This document shows positions 8,585-17,341 of a stretch of DNA of 52,495 nucleotides, one piece after another; positions within the stretch are counted from its first letter, which is position 1; the number at the start of each line of letters is the position of its first letter. The position numbers and the translations under genes were made by a program. A model generated the notes under the pieces. It saw only the letters and a program-made list of their open reading frames with translations, searched no databases and was not told the DNA's origin. Source of the stretch: Deltaproteobacteria bacterium (GTDB lineage Bacteria > Myxococcota_A > UBA9160 > UBA4427); contig PAQX01000084.1 in the NCBI GenBank assembly GCA_002709835.1, forward strand, positions 1 to 52,495, in the 5' to 3' direction.

Positions 8585-9199
8585 TCAGCCGAAGCTCGGT
8601 CGGCTCGAGAGCTCTCCGTACCAGCGAGTGAGGTTCGGGCGACCTCTTTCGAAGTCGACGCCGGTCATCTTCTCGACCATCTCCGCGAAGCCATAGAAGA
8701 CGCCGAACGAGATGTCGGCGATCGAGAAGGCGTCGCCGGCGAGATAGGCCGTCTTGCCAAGCTGGTCCTCGAACATTCCGAGCTGGTTCTTCGCTTCTTC
8801 GGCACAGACGCGGCCCCACTCTTCGACGCACACCTCTCGGTCCTTGAAGAAGCCGCTTATGTTGCGGAAGGCCATGGCAGCATTCTGGGCGAAGTTGAAC
8901 TCGGCGCGACGGTTCCACATCTCGATCCGCGCCATGTCCTCAGCGGTCTTGCCGAAGAGGTTCGGCTCGGGGTGGAGCGCCTCGATATAGCGGCTGATCG
9001 CCACGCTCTCGGCGATGAAACTGCCGTCGTCGAGCTCGAGCACGGGAACGCGACCGGCAGGATTCTTGGCGAGGAACTCGGGCGACAGGTTCTCTGCCGC
9101 CCGGATGTCGACGGGCTCGCTCTCGATCTCGACGCCCTTCTCCTTCAGGAAGACGTGCACGCGACGGGCGTTCGGGGACTCGGCTTCGTGGAGCTTCAT
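8585..9199 (-). CDS. Glutathione S-transferase family protein
   Basis: A 204-residue protein with the thioredoxin-like N-terminal domain ('MKLHEAESPNARRVHVFLKE', then 'NPAGRVPVLELDDGSFIAES' with the cis-proline and the glutathione-binding ES pair) and an all-helical C-terminal domain. The conserved 'SIADISFGVF' of helix 6 provides the N-capping box. The N-terminal 'SPNARR' suggests a serine-active GST. It would conjugate glutathione to electrophiles or act as a thiol reductase. It converges on the PhyH gene with a 15-base gap. Substrate is not predictable. Confidence 0.9.
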   Translation of the reverse strand: MKLHEAESPNARRVHVFLKEKGVEIESEPVDIRAAENLSPEFLAKNPAGRVPVLELDDGSFIAESVAISRYIEALHPEPNLFGKTAEDMARIEMWNRRAEFNFAQNAAMAFRNISGFFKDREVCVEEWGRVCAEEAKNQLGMFEDQLGKTAYLAGDAFSIADISFGVFYGFAEMVEKMTGVDFERGRPNLTRWYGELSSRPSFG

Positions 9200-9321
9200 G
9201 ATGGCAGGCCTCTCCGGGAGATCGGGCAGTAGCTCGATTTTACGGGGTTACGGGCCGGCAGTCACACCGTCAGGCGATGGAACGGCTACTTTCAGCACAC
9301 CCTTCTCGAGGAGTTTTTCCA

Positions 9322-9636
9322 ATGACTACGATCGCGACCCGTCTGATTCTCGTCCTGGCTTCGCTCGCGATGATCTTCGCGCTCGGCGGCTGTGCCTCCA
9401 TGCAGGAGCACGACTCCGACCACGAGCACCACCACGGCGCCGACACCCACACGTCGGAGCACGATCATCACCATGGCGCGGATGCGCACAGCACCGAGCA
9501 CGAGCATCACCATGGGGACGACGGCCACGGGTCGGAGCACGAACACCATCATGGAGACGATGGCCACACCTCGGAGCACGACCATCACCATCACGGCGCC
9601 GACGAAGCCGACGGCGGCGATCATCACCATCATTAG
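9322..9636 (+). CDS. Histidine-repeat lipoprotein
   Basis: A 104-residue protein. The ATG at 9322 is chosen over an upstream in-frame start at 9277 because GAGGAG ends nine bases before it and because the signal peptide then has normal length. The lipobox ALGGC places the lipidated cysteine at residue 24. The 81-residue mature chain holds about 30 histidines in four to five near-repeats of 14 residues on the pattern SEHxHHHGxDxH, ending in HHHH. Aspartate and glutamate fill most other positions. Such repeats bind Zn, Ni, Co or Cu and are known from periplasmic metal-storage and chaperone proteins. No transporter is adjacent, so the physiological metal is unknown. The coding DNA has a 42-base period. 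Confidence 0.75.
   Translation: MTTIATRLILVLASLAMIFALGGCASMQEHDSDHEHHHGADTHTSEHDHHHGADAHSTEHEHHHGDDGHGSEHEHHHGDDGHTSEHDHHHHGADEADGGDHHHH
9409..9633 (+). repeat. Tandem 42-bp coding repeat of the His-rich lipoprotein
   Basis: The DNA shows about five diverged copies of a 42-base unit encoding the SEHxHHHGxDxH pattern, with runs of CAC/CAT codons. Units differ at third positions and at a few residues, so this is an old expansion, not a recent perfect tandem array. The last unit is longer by one histidine and runs into an acidic spacer and terminal tetrahistidine. Confidence 0.7.
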
Positions 9637-9914
9637 AACCGGGTGAGCGCGTGCGTGCGCGCGCCCGCCTCTAGACGGACGTGGTCACGCGTCTCGCACA
9701 CGCCCGTGAACGCGCTCGATCACGACCGGCTCCGCCATGCTCTCACTCTGGCCCGTTTCGGGCACGCCGCGCAAATCGTTCGCGAGCGGGTGTCTTCCGG
9801 GCGGGCAACGTGGTCAACCCAGTCAGGGGCGCCGCGGCCGTCCAAAGCGGAACCCAGCGCTCCTCGCGCCCGCCGAACCGCGTCGCGTTCCTCATCGATC
9901 GTAGCAGTGGCGCA

Positions 9915-10778
9915 CTAACCGAGTCCGCCGATCGGCGGCGGCGGACGAAGAGGCTCTGAGCCGTCCAGGATGCCCTGCACCCGGCCTTCGACCATCGAGG
10001 CCCACTCCGGGTGCGTCAGGATGTAGAAGCGCTCGTCGCGAATCGCCTGCAACACGATTTCCCCGGCTTCCCGGGCGGGCATCCCCATCCCGAGGAACTG
10101 CTTCATCCCGGCGACCATCTGCCGCCCCGCCTCCGTCTCCTGGTGGGACTTCACCGCCTCGGGCCGCAGGTCCTCGTAGTTGTCGAAGACGTTCGAGGTG
10201 ACGAACGCGGGACAGAGCACCGAGCACTTCACCTGCTCGCTCACCGCGCTCAGCTGGTCCTGCAGCCCTTCACTGAGGGCGACGACGCCGTGCTTCGCGG
10301 TCATGTAGACCGCTTCCGAGCTGCTCCCCGTGATCAGCCCCCCCATGGAGGCGGTATTCACGACGTGCCCCGGCACCCCTTGATCGAGCAGGATCGGAAC
10401 GAAGCTCCGGATCCCGTGCACGGTCCCCATGATCATCGTCCCGAGATGCCAGTCCCACTCCTCGAGGGGCGCTTCCCAGAGGAGAGAGTTGCTGCTCGCA
10501 ACGCCCGCGTTGTTGCACACGACGTGAACGCCCCCGAACCGCTCGACCGTCCCGTCCGCCAGGGCCTGGACGGAGGCGGGATCGCGCACGTCCGCGAGGA
10601 TCCCTGCGGCCTCGGCTCCCTCCGTTCGGAGCGACTCGACCGCCTTCGCGAGGGCCTCTTCCCGTACGTCCGACAAGACGACCTTCATCCCCACCGCCGC
10701 GAAGGCCTCTGCGAGACCCAGACCGATTCCGCTGGCGGCTCCGGTGACGACCGCAATGCGCCCTTCGAACTCTTTCAT
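9915..10778 (-). CDS. SDR family NAD(P)-dependent oxidoreductase
   Basis: A 287-residue classical short-chain dehydrogenase/reductase. It has the TGxxxGIG cofactor motif ('VVTGAASGIGLGLAEAF'), NNAG, a catalytic serine in 'NTASMGG' and the catalytic YxxxK as 'YMTAK'. The acidic residue after the second strand ('VVLSDVREE') suggests NAD(H) preference. The C-terminal third is long and resembles the SDR group found beside acyl-CoA and sterol catabolic genes. It is the last of a three-gene unit transcribed from 12607 (LLM flavoprotein, SDR, SDR), 23 bases behind the preceding SDR gene. The substrate is likely a hydroxy-lipid or hydroxyacyl-CoA, by context only. Confidence 0.9.
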   Translation of the reverse strand: MKEFEGRIAVVTGAASGIGLGLAEAFAAVGMKVVLSDVREEALAKAVESLRTEGAEAAGILADVRDPASVQALADGTVERFGGVHVVCNNAGVASSNSLLWEAPLEEWDWHLGTMIMGTVHGIRSFVPILLDQGVPGHVVNTASMGGLITGSSSEAVYMTAKHGVVALSEGLQDQLSAVSEQVKCSVLCPAFVTSNVFDNYEDLRPEAVKSHQETEAGRQMVAGMKQFLGMGMPAREAGEIVLQAIRDERFYILTHPEWASMVEGRVQGILDGSEPLRPPPPIGGLG

Positions 10779-10801
10779 CTCTGCGTACTCCCGGAGCCTC
10801 G

Positions 10802-11719
10802 TCAGGCCCCCTCTTCCGGCATGCCGAAGTGGACCATGTTGTCCTGGGTCGAACGGAAGACGGTCCAGTTCGTGTCCGACATCGCGCGACCGACCGCCTC
10901 CCCGACCGCGTCCAGATCTCCTTCCGCAGTCTGGACTTCGGACGCGGCGTAGACGACGCGCGAGAAGCCGCCGGCGCCCGCGGTGAACGTCTCACCGGAC
11001 ACGTCGCAGCGCTCGCTCACGAGCCATCCCACGAGGGGCGAGATCCGTGCGGAGCCGAACTCGTCGTGAAGCTTCGTCTTGAAGTCCGAATCGGGCAACA
11101 GCGAGGTGAGCCGAGACCACGCGGCGGGCAGGATCTGGTTCACCCGGATGCCATGGGCCGCACCGAAGATCGCCGCCGTCTTCGTCAGTCCGAAGAGCCC
11201 CGCCTTGGTCGACGCATAGGCCGCGATCTCGTTCCCGAAGCAGGCCGGCGAGCCGGTATTCACGATTCGTCCCCGCCCCTGCTCGACGAGATGCGGCCAC
11301 GCGGCGCGCGCCGTATAGAAGCAGCCGAGGAGCGTCACCCGGACGTGTCGCTCGACCTCCTCGGCGTCGATGTCCGGGAAGAAGCGAGCACTCGCGATCC
11401 CGGCATTGTTGATCACGATGTCGAGGCGTCCCCAGGTGTCGAGGGCGGCCTGAACCATGTCCTCGGCCGTCTGTGGATCGCCCACGTCCCCGGCGTTGGC
11501 GATCGCCTCGCCGCCCAGCGCACGGATCCGGTCCGCCGCGGCCTCCGCCACCCCGGGATCGATCCCCTGCACCGGCAGGCCGAGGGTTCCGCCTCCGAAA
11601 TCGTTGACGACGATCTTCGCGCCCCGTTCCGCGAGGAAGCACGCGTGGGCGAAGCCGAGGCCATCCACGTCTCCGGCGCCGGTGATCAACGCGACCTGTC
11701 CTTCGAATTCCCCGGCCAC
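10802..11719 (-). CDS. SDR family oxidoreductase (multifunctional-enzyme-like)
   Basis: A 305-residue SDR. The cofactor loop is 'LITGAGDVDGLGFAHACFL', with an insertion relative to the classical motif, followed by 'IVVNDFGGG', the pattern seen in the 3-hydroxyacyl-CoA dehydrogenase part of MFE-2-type proteins. The NNAG motif and the catalytic 'YASTK' are present, and a serine lies in 'NTGSPACFG'. It is the middle gene of the LLM-SDR-SDR unit: three bases separate its start from the LLM stop codon. A role in beta-oxidation of a branched or cyclic acyl-CoA is plausible but inferred. Confidence 0.88.
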   Translation of the reverse strand: MAGEFEGQVALITGAGDVDGLGFAHACFLAERGAKIVVNDFGGGTLGLPVQGIDPGVAEAAADRIRALGGEAIANAGDVGDPQTAEDMVQAALDTWGRLDIVINNAGIASARFFPDIDAEEVERHVRVTLLGCFYTARAAWPHLVEQGRGRIVNTGSPACFGNEIAAYASTKAGLFGLTKTAAIFGAAHGIRVNQILPAAWSRLTSLLPDSDFKTKLHDEFGSARISPLVGWLVSERCDVSGETFTAGAGGFSRVVYAASEVQTAEGDLDAVGEAVGRAMSDTNWTVFRSTQDNMVHFGMPEEGA

Positions 11720-11722
11720 CGA

Positions 11723-12607
11723 TCAGACGTCCTTCAGAAGCGGCGCGAGGCGTTCGATCGTCGCGAGACTGGGACGCGACGGCTCGTCCACGTCGAGGGG
11801 CTGGATGCAGACGTGCGTGGCGCCCGCTTCCCGGTGAGCGCGGACCCGATCGACCAGCGCCGATTCGTCCCCCCAGGCGACGACCGCATCGATCACGCGA
11901 TCGTTGCCCCCGTCGTCGAGCTCGGCCTCCTCGAAACCGGCCCGCATCAGATTCTTCCGGTAGTTGGGCATCGTGAGCGGTCCGGCCATCGCCATGCGCG
12001 CCCGCGCCCTCGCCCGCTCGGGATCCGACTCGAGCAGCACCTTCTGTTCCGGACAGATCCAGGCGTCGTCGCCCATGATCTCCCGCGATCGTCGCGTGTT
12101 CGAAGGCGGCGCAAAGAAAGGATGGGCACCGAGAGTGCGCTCCGCGGCGAACTTCAACATGAGCGGCCCCAGCGCACCGATCACGATGGGCGGCTTCTCA
12201 TCGAGCTCGGGTCCCCACCACATCGCGTTGTCCATCTTGTCGAGGTAGGTGCGCATCGACGGCAGCGGCGCCGGATAGTCGATCCCGAAGAGCGGCTCGA
12301 CGGCGGTCTGATGGGACACGCCGAGACCCAGCAGGAAGCGACCGCCCGACTGGTCGTGCAGCTCGCGCTGGGCGCACGCCGTCGCCTGCGCCTCGCGCAG
12401 GTGGATGTTGACCACCCCGGTCGCAATGACGAGCTTCTTCGTGTGCTGGAAGAGCATCGCCGCGTGCGCGAAGGGATCGCGCCCGAACGCGTCGGGAATC
12501 CAGAGGGCCCCGTAGCCCAGGTCCTCGACCTGCTGTGCGAACTCGATGGCTTCACTCGACGAGAACCCATCCATCCGGGTCCAGACGCCGCTCGTTCCGA
12601 TGTCCAT
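11723..12607 (-). CDS. LLM class flavin-dependent oxidoreductase (F420-type)
   Basis: A 294-residue luciferase-like TIM-barrel protein. It has the N-terminal 'SSEAIEFAQQVEDLGYGALW', the 'LVIATGVVNIHLREAQATA' strand-helix and the 'GGRFLLGLGVSH' phosphate-binding turn typical of the TIGR036xx F420-dependent group. Members use F420 or FMN for oxidation or reduction of diverse lipids and xenobiotics. It heads the three-gene unit with two SDRs, overlapping regulation being likely because the next gene follows after three bases. F420 use is inferred from family resemblance; no F420 biosynthesis gene is in the window. Confidence 0.87.
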   Translation of the reverse strand: MDIGTSGVWTRMDGFSSSEAIEFAQQVEDLGYGALWIPDAFGRDPFAHAAMLFQHTKKLVIATGVVNIHLREAQATACAQRELHDQSGGRFLLGLGVSHQTAVEPLFGIDYPAPLPSMRTYLDKMDNAMWWGPELDEKPPIVIGALGPLMLKFAAERTLGAHPFFAPPSNTRRSREIMGDDAWICPEQKVLLESDPERARARARMAMAGPLTMPNYRKNLMRAGFEEAELDDGGNDRVIDAVVAWGDESALVDRVRAHREAGATHVCIQPLDVDEPSRPSLATIERLAPLLKDV

Positions 12608-12797
12608 GTGCCTCTCCCGATTCGAGCACCGCGGGCGCGCTCGAGCTGCAATGCCAGACTCTAGATCGCGCGCCGACGTATCGCCGGTGGACTCCCGTCC
12701 CGCCCTCCGCGCGCGAGCAGCGACTCCGGACGCGCTAGGCTGCGGCCGCCCGCGCCCCTCGCCGGGCTCCCCATGCCCCCATCAGGAGTGCTCATCC

Positions 12798-14045
12798 ATG
12801 GCCGAGGCCTACATCATCGACGCCTGCCGAACGCCCCGCGGCGTCGGCAAACCGGGGCGCGGCGCCCTCTCCCACTTCCACCCCCAGCGCCTCGCCGCGA
12901 AGGTCCTCGAAGCCCTCGCCGAGCGGAACGACCTGGACACGTCGCAGGTTGACGACATCATTTGGGGCACCAGCTCCCAGCAGGGGGCGCAGGCCGGTGA
13001 CCTCGGCCGCATGGCCGCCCTCGACGCCGGGTACGACATCAAGGCGTCGGGCGTGACGCTCGATCGGTTCTGCGGTTCGGGCATCACGTCGGTCAACATG
13101 GCCGCGGCGCAGGTCGCTTCCGGCTTCGAGGATCTCGTCATCGCCGGCGGCACGGAGATGATGAGCCAGACCATGTCGATGGGGAACCCGAACGAGCCGC
13201 CGCCGCTCCTCGACTCGGGCAACCTCCATCTTCGTGACCTCCACCCGCAGACGCAGCAGGGTGTCTGCGCCGACGCGATCGCGACCCTCGAAGGGATCGA
13301 CCGTCAAGCCGTCGATGAGCTCGCAGTCGTGAGTCAGGCCCGGGCCGAGATCGCGATCAAGGAGAATCGTTTCGACAAGTCGCTCATCCCGGTCAAGAAC
13401 GACGACGGCTCCATCGCCCTCGACTACGAAGAGTTCCCGCGACCCGGCACCTCCCTCGAGACTCTCGCCGAGCTCAAACCGATCTTCGGCATGATGGCGG
13501 GCGTCCCAGCGACCGAAGACGGAACGACCTTCGGTGCGCTCGTCGAGAAGAAGTACCCGCAGCTGAAGGACGGCTGGACCCACGTCCATCACGCGGGCAA
13601 CTCGTCGGGCGTCGTGGACGGCGCTGCAGCGTTGCTCCTCGCCTCGGAGAAGGCCGTCGAACGAAAGAGGCTCACGCCCCGCGCGCGGATCGTGGCGACC
13701 GGGAACATGGGCGACTGCCCGACGCTCATGCTCAACGCGCCGGTGCCCTCCGCGAACCACGCCCTCGCCAAGGCGGGACTGGCGAAGGAGGACATCGACC
13801 TTTGGGAGATCAACGAAGCGTTCTCGGTCGTGGCCGAGAAGTTCATCCGCGACCTCGACCTCGACCGCGAGAAGGTCAACGTGAACGGCGGAGCAATGGC
13901 CCTCGGCCATCCGATCGGTGCCACCGGTTCGATCCTGATCGGTACGGCCCTCGACGAGCTCGAACGACGAGGAAAGCAGCGCGCGCTGATCACGATGTGC
14001 GCGGCCGGCGGCATGGCCCCGGCGATCATCATCGAACGAGTGTGA
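12798..14045 (+). CDS. Acetyl-CoA acetyltransferase (thiolase)
   Basis: A 415-residue thiolase. The ATG at 12798 is selected because AGGAG lies ten bases upstream and the protein then starts with the usual 'AYIIDACRTPRG'; an open frame extends further upstream without homology-like sequence. The nucleophilic cysteine is C92 in 'DRFCGSGITSVNMAA', the second-domain histidine is H371 in 'LGHPIGATGS', and the proton-donor cysteine is C401 in 'MCAAGGMAPA'. 'HHAGNSSGVVDGAAA' is also typical. It would cleave 3-ketoacyl-CoA in beta-oxidation or condense acetyl-CoA. The metallo-hydrolase gene follows after 58 bases with a strong hairpin between. Confidence 0.93.
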   Translation: MAEAYIIDACRTPRGVGKPGRGALSHFHPQRLAAKVLEALAERNDLDTSQVDDIIWGTSSQQGAQAGDLGRMAALDAGYDIKASGVTLDRFCGSGITSVNMAAAQVASGFEDLVIAGGTEMMSQTMSMGNPNEPPPLLDSGNLHLRDLHPQTQQGVCADAIATLEGIDRQAVDELAVVSQARAEIAIKENRFDKSLIPVKNDDGSIALDYEEFPRPGTSLETLAELKPIFGMMAGVPATEDGTTFGALVEKKYPQLKDGWTHVHHAGNSSGVVDGAAALLLASEKAVERKRLTPRARIVATGNMGDCPTLMLNAPVPSANHALAKAGLAKEDIDLWEINEAFSVVAEKFIRDLDLDREKVNVNGGAMALGHPIGATGSILIGTALDELERRGKQRALITMCAAGGMAPAIIIERV

Positions 14046-14052
14046 TCCGCTG

Positions 14053-14084
14053 GGCGCGCGGCAAGGCCGACCGCGCCGCGCGCC
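14053..14084. other. GC-rich hairpin between thiolase and metallo-hydrolase genes
   Basis: Perfect 10-base arms (14053-14062 GGCGCGCGGC and 14075-14084 GCCGCGCGCC) with a 12-base loop, starting seven bases after the thiolase stop. No T-run follows, so it is not a textbook intrinsic terminator; it may act as a partial terminator or mRNA 3'-end barrier between co-directional genes. Confidence 0.5.
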
Positions 14085-14103
14085 GACTTCCGGAGTGAAT
14101 CGA

Positions 14104-15012
14104 ATGGGCCTGGTCGAATGGGGTGAAGACGAACGCAAGCTCACCGATCGCGTGAGCGTGCTCGTCGGAACGGACAACGGGAAGTACCCGTCCGGCAACA
14201 CCCTCGTCGTCCGCGGCGAGAGCGAGTGCTTCGTGATCGATCCCTCGGTCGACGTCGTCGCCCGCGGTGGCGCACCGATCCGCGTGGATGCCGTCCTCAA
14301 CAGTCACGCTCACGAGGACCACATCGCCGGCAACGGCCTTTTCTCTTCGGCGCGGGTCCACGTCCACGCCGCGGACCTCCCGGGCGTCACCAGCCTCGAC
14401 GGGCTGATGGACGTCTATGGCCTCGACGGCGCTGCGCGAGAGGGCTTCTCTCAGGTCGTCGTCGACGAGTTCAGCTTCGAGCCCCGCCCTGACGCCGAGG
14501 GCTTCGGAGACGGCGACACCTTCGATCTCGGCGGAATCTCGATCGAGGCCATCCACCTGCCTGGTCACACCCGGGGACACAGCGGCTTTCGGGCCTCGAG
14601 CGATGTCTTCTTCCTCTCCGACATCGACCTGACCGGCTTCGGCCCCTACTACGGGGACGCCTGGAGTGATCTCGAGGACTTCGAAGAGAGCCTGCGCAAG
14701 GTCCGGAACGAAGACGCCGCCTACTACGTGACCTATCACCACAAGGGCGTGATCGAGGGTCGCGCGAGGTTCCTCGAGATGCTCGAAGCGTTCCACGAAG
14801 TAATCGCGCGGCGCCACGACACGATGCTCGGGTTCCTCGAGGAACCGCACAGCCTCGCTGAGATGGCCACTCACCGCTTCATCTACCGGCCGCACGTGGA
14901 GACGCACTTCGCCGAATCCGTGGAGCAACGCAGCGCGTATCTCCACGTTCAGCGCATGCTCGCCCGCGGCGAAGCAAAAGAAGTCGAACCGGGACGCTTT
15001 CAACGCACCTAG
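14104..15012 (+). CDS. MBL-fold metallo-hydrolase
   Basis: A 302-residue metallo-beta-lactamase-fold hydrolase. The metal motif HxHxDH is 'SHAHEDHIAGN', the third histidine is in 'LPGHTRGHSG', the bridging aspartate in 'FLSDIDLTGFG' and the last histidine in 'YVTYHHKGVIEG', so the binuclear site looks complete. Start ATG at 14104 fits a CGGAG nine bases upstream; an in-frame GTG at 14095 overlaps that Shine-Dalgarno sequence and is less likely. Family members are thioesterases, lactonases, glyoxalase II-like enzymes or quorum-quenching hydrolases. Next to a thiolase, a CoA-thioester substrate is possible but not shown. Confidence 0.87.
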   Translation: MGLVEWGEDERKLTDRVSVLVGTDNGKYPSGNTLVVRGESECFVIDPSVDVVARGGAPIRVDAVLNSHAHEDHIAGNGLFSSARVHVHAADLPGVTSLDGLMDVYGLDGAAREGFSQVVVDEFSFEPRPDAEGFGDGDTFDLGGISIEAIHLPGHTRGHSGFRASSDVFFLSDIDLTGFGPYYGDAWSDLEDFEESLRKVRNEDAAYYVTYHHKGVIEGRARFLEMLEAFHEVIARRHDTMLGFLEEPHSLAEMATHRFIYRPHVETHFAESVEQRSAYLHVQRMLARGEAKEVEPGRFQRT

Positions 15013-15299
15013 CGCACCGAAGCAGCGCTCTCCGCCGGAGGCCCGCTCCGCGCATCTCAAACCGGCTCGACGGGATTCGCTCCGCATTCACCGAGCCACG
15101 CATCCGCCCCCCTGGGCGGCCGCGGCGGGAACCGCGGCAAACTGGGTTAGAATGCCTCCGCCTCTGGCGGGGGATCGACGCGTTTCCTCACCGATCCAGG
15201 GCGCCTGAGACGCCCTCTCGCGATTCTCCTCAAGTTCTGCGCGGATCGCACGATCCGACCAAATGGGGTGGCCTGCCGCCCCACCGGAGGATGAGCCGG

Positions 15300-15647
15300 A
15301 TGGAAGACCGCCGAGGGAAACGGGACGAGCAGATCGAGAGCCGGAGTGCCGAGCGCTTGGCCGTCCGTGCCGATGTCGAGTTCGTGGTCGGGGGCGTCCA
15401 CTACGTCGCGACCGCCGAAAACCTGAGCGTGCAGGGGGCCTTCGTCGCGACCGAATTGGGTGTCTTCGAACGGATGCCCGTCGAGGTCAGCCTGTTTCTC
15501 GAGCCGACCGCCGAGCCGCTCAAGCTCGTGGGAAAGGTCATCCGTCTTGCTCGACGACGGGACGAACGTCCCGGATTCGCGATCGCGTTCGACGCGATCA
15601 GCGACGCGACGCGGGAGCGCATCGTCGCCGCGCTCGGATCCGGCTGA
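15300..15647 (+). CDS. PilZ domain-containing protein
   Basis: A 115-residue protein that looks like a stand-alone PilZ domain. The N-terminal 'RRGKRDEQIESRSAERLAVR' is rich in arginine as in the c-di-GMP-binding RxxxR segment, and the beta-barrel contains 'VATAENLSVQGAFVATEL', matching the (D/N)xSxxG motif. A perfect GGAGG ends at 15290, so the ATG at 15300 (nine bases downstream) is chosen over the ATG at 15291 that abuts it. PilZ proteins translate c-di-GMP levels into motility, polysaccharide or gene-expression outputs; no target gene is adjacent. It is followed after about 50 bases by a serine hydrolase gene. Confidence 0.8.
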   Translation: MEDRRGKRDEQIESRSAERLAVRADVEFVVGGVHYVATAENLSVQGAFVATELGVFERMPVEVSLFLEPTAEPLKLVGKVIRLARRRDERPGFAIAFDAISDATRERIVAALGSG

Positions 15648-15697
15648 AGGAGTCCCGTCCGGTTGGCTCCAAAACATGAACTGCATAGCCTCTCTCC

Positions 15698-16762
15698 ATG
15701 CCCAGCCTCCCCCCGCTCCCGTCCCAACCCACCGCAACGCCCTGGCCGACCGAGGACTGGGCCACCACCGATCTCGACCCCCGGGTCGACGGTGAGGCGT
15801 TGAACGCGCTGCTGGATCGCGCGTGCGCGAACCCGGAACCCGATGACCTCGAACGCACCCACGGCGTCGTCGTGATCCACCGCGGCGCCCTGGTCGCCGA
15901 GCGCTATGCGCACGACGTCGAGATGGACGACGCATTCCGCTCCTGGTCGATGGCCAAGAGCATCACGATGGCCCTCGTCGGGATCCTCGTCCGCGACGAC
16001 CGGCTCGACATCCACGCACCGATCCCGGTCCGAGAGTGGGACACGACGGACCCTCGAAGCGCGATCACGATCGACCAGATGATCCGCATGGTCGACGGCC
16101 TGCGATTCCGCGAGGCCGAAGCACTCCCGAACGGCGGCGTGAAGTACTACCCCGACGAGGAGAACGACGTCGTCCAGATGCTCTTCGGACCGGGGCGCGA
16201 CGACGTCGCGGCCTACGCCTCGACGCTCCCCACGGTGGCCGAGCCCGAAGCGCGCTGGAACTACAACAGCGGCGCGTCCAACCTGCTCGCGCGCCTCGTC
16301 TCCGACACGATCGGAGGGGGGCAGGAAGGCATGCAGGCCTTCATGGAGCGGGAACTCTTCGATCCGCTCGGCATGCGCACGGCGACGCCGGTCTTCGACG
16401 CCGCCGGCACCTTCGTGGGCTCCGCCTACTGCCCGGCCAGCCCGCGCGACTTCGCGCGTTTCGGGCTGCTCTTTATGCGCGACGGCGTCTGGGAAGACAA
16501 GCAGCTCCTTCCCGAGGGCTGGGCCGACTATGCCCGCACTCCGAGCGCGGTCTCCCAGGGACTCTACGGCGCCCACTTCTGGACGATCCCGGGGAGCCTC
16601 GGGACCTTCGAGTGTCACGGTGCCTTCGGCCAGCGGATCACGATCGTACCGAAGCTCGATCTCGTCGTGGTGCGGCTCGGCAACACGTCGCCCGCTAAGG
16701 TCGGGCACGTCATCGCCTTCAACAGGGCGATCGTGGATCTCTTCCGCCCAACCGCCGACTGA
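15698..16762 (+). CDS. Serine hydrolase, beta-lactamase/esterase (class C-like) family
   Basis: A 354-residue protein of the beta-lactamase-related family (COG1680 type). The nucleophile motif SxxK is S84-M-A-K87 in 'SWSMAKSITMALVG', the second motif is the tyrosine in 'WNYNSGASNLL', and a 'HGAFGQRITIVPKLDLVVVR' strand supplies the third active-site region (HxG type instead of KTG). There is no signal peptide, so a cytoplasmic esterase or amidase is more likely than a true beta-lactamase. It ends nine bases from the stop of the convergent truncated PhyH gene. Confidence 0.85.
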   Translation: MPSLPPLPSQPTATPWPTEDWATTDLDPRVDGEALNALLDRACANPEPDDLERTHGVVVIHRGALVAERYAHDVEMDDAFRSWSMAKSITMALVGILVRDDRLDIHAPIPVREWDTTDPRSAITIDQMIRMVDGLRFREAEALPNGGVKYYPDEENDVVQMLFGPGRDDVAAYASTLPTVAEPEARWNYNSGASNLLARLVSDTIGGGQEGMQAFMERELFDPLGMRTATPVFDAAGTFVGSAYCPASPRDFARFGLLFMRDGVWEDKQLLPEGWADYARTPSAVSQGLYGAHFWTIPGSLGTFECHGAFGQRITIVPKLDLVVVRLGNTSPAKVGHVIAFNRAIVDLFRPTAD

Positions 16763-16771
16763 GGCCGCCGC

Positions 16772-17341
16772 TCAGAACGGTTTCTGCTCCTCGATCCCGC
16801 CGCGCCGACTCGTACCGAGGGCGACCTCCGGCGGCAGCGTGTCGGGATGCCCCTGCGCAGGTCGGGAAGGCGAAAAGTAACCGAGGGATCCATTCCCGAT
16901 CGTGTAGCCGAGCAGCCCCTGGATCTCGGACGAGAGCGTCCGAGCGACCTCGGGCGGGCACGACAGGTGCTGGTTCTCCTCCTGCCGCAGCCAGCTCAAC
17001 AGGTAGGTGATGCTCATCCCGACGCGGGGAACGCCAGCGCGGTTGGCCCCACCGCCGTGCACGATCGAGCCGGAATAGAGGAGCACCGAGCCGGCGGGCA
17101 TCTCCGCCGGGATGGAGTCGACGCCTTCGAGGGAACGCGCCCAGTCCCAGGCCTGACTTCCGGGTACGACGCGGGTCGCGCCGCTCGCCTCCGTGAAGTC
17201 GGTGAGCGCCCACATGCAATTGAACATCGGCTCGATCTCGGGAGGCAGCGATCGGCTGCAGAGGTATCGGTCGCGGTGTAGACCCTGCGCTTTCTCGGCG
17301 GGGTGGCACGCACGCAGGGAAGCGACGGAGGGGGCGTTCAT
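16772..17341 (-). pseudogene. 5'-truncated phytanoyl-CoA dioxygenase family gene
   Basis: From about 17300 downwards the minus strand encodes the C-terminal two thirds of a PhyH protein: 'GLHRDRYLCSRSLPPEIEP', 'LTDFTEASGATRVVPGSQ', 'GSIVHGGGANRAGVPR', 'LLSWLRQEENQHLSCPPE'. These line up with residues about 115-275 of the intact PhyH at 7730-8569. The iron ligands HxD and the distal His survive, but roughly the first 110 residues are missing; upstream of the junction the strand is antisense to a hydrolase gene. An ATG at 17341 happens to lie in frame and could yield a 189-residue product, yet its first dozen residues do not resemble PhyH. I read it as a remnant. Confidence 0.72.

Noticed and set aside
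9637..9914. Intergenic region after the His-rich gene
   Set aside because: Alternating purine-pyrimidine GC tracts only; no gene, tRNA or convincing terminator found.
10829..12664. A 611-codon open frame on the plus strand opposite the SDR and LLM genes
   Set aside because: The opposite strand carries complete SDR and LLM motifs; this frame has only compositional bias.
15013..15299. Possible c-di-GMP riboswitch before the PilZ gene
   Set aside because: There are small hairpins (for example GGGGTGG with CCGCCCC at about 15264-15281) but I cannot find the conserved GEMM core; composition explains the structures.
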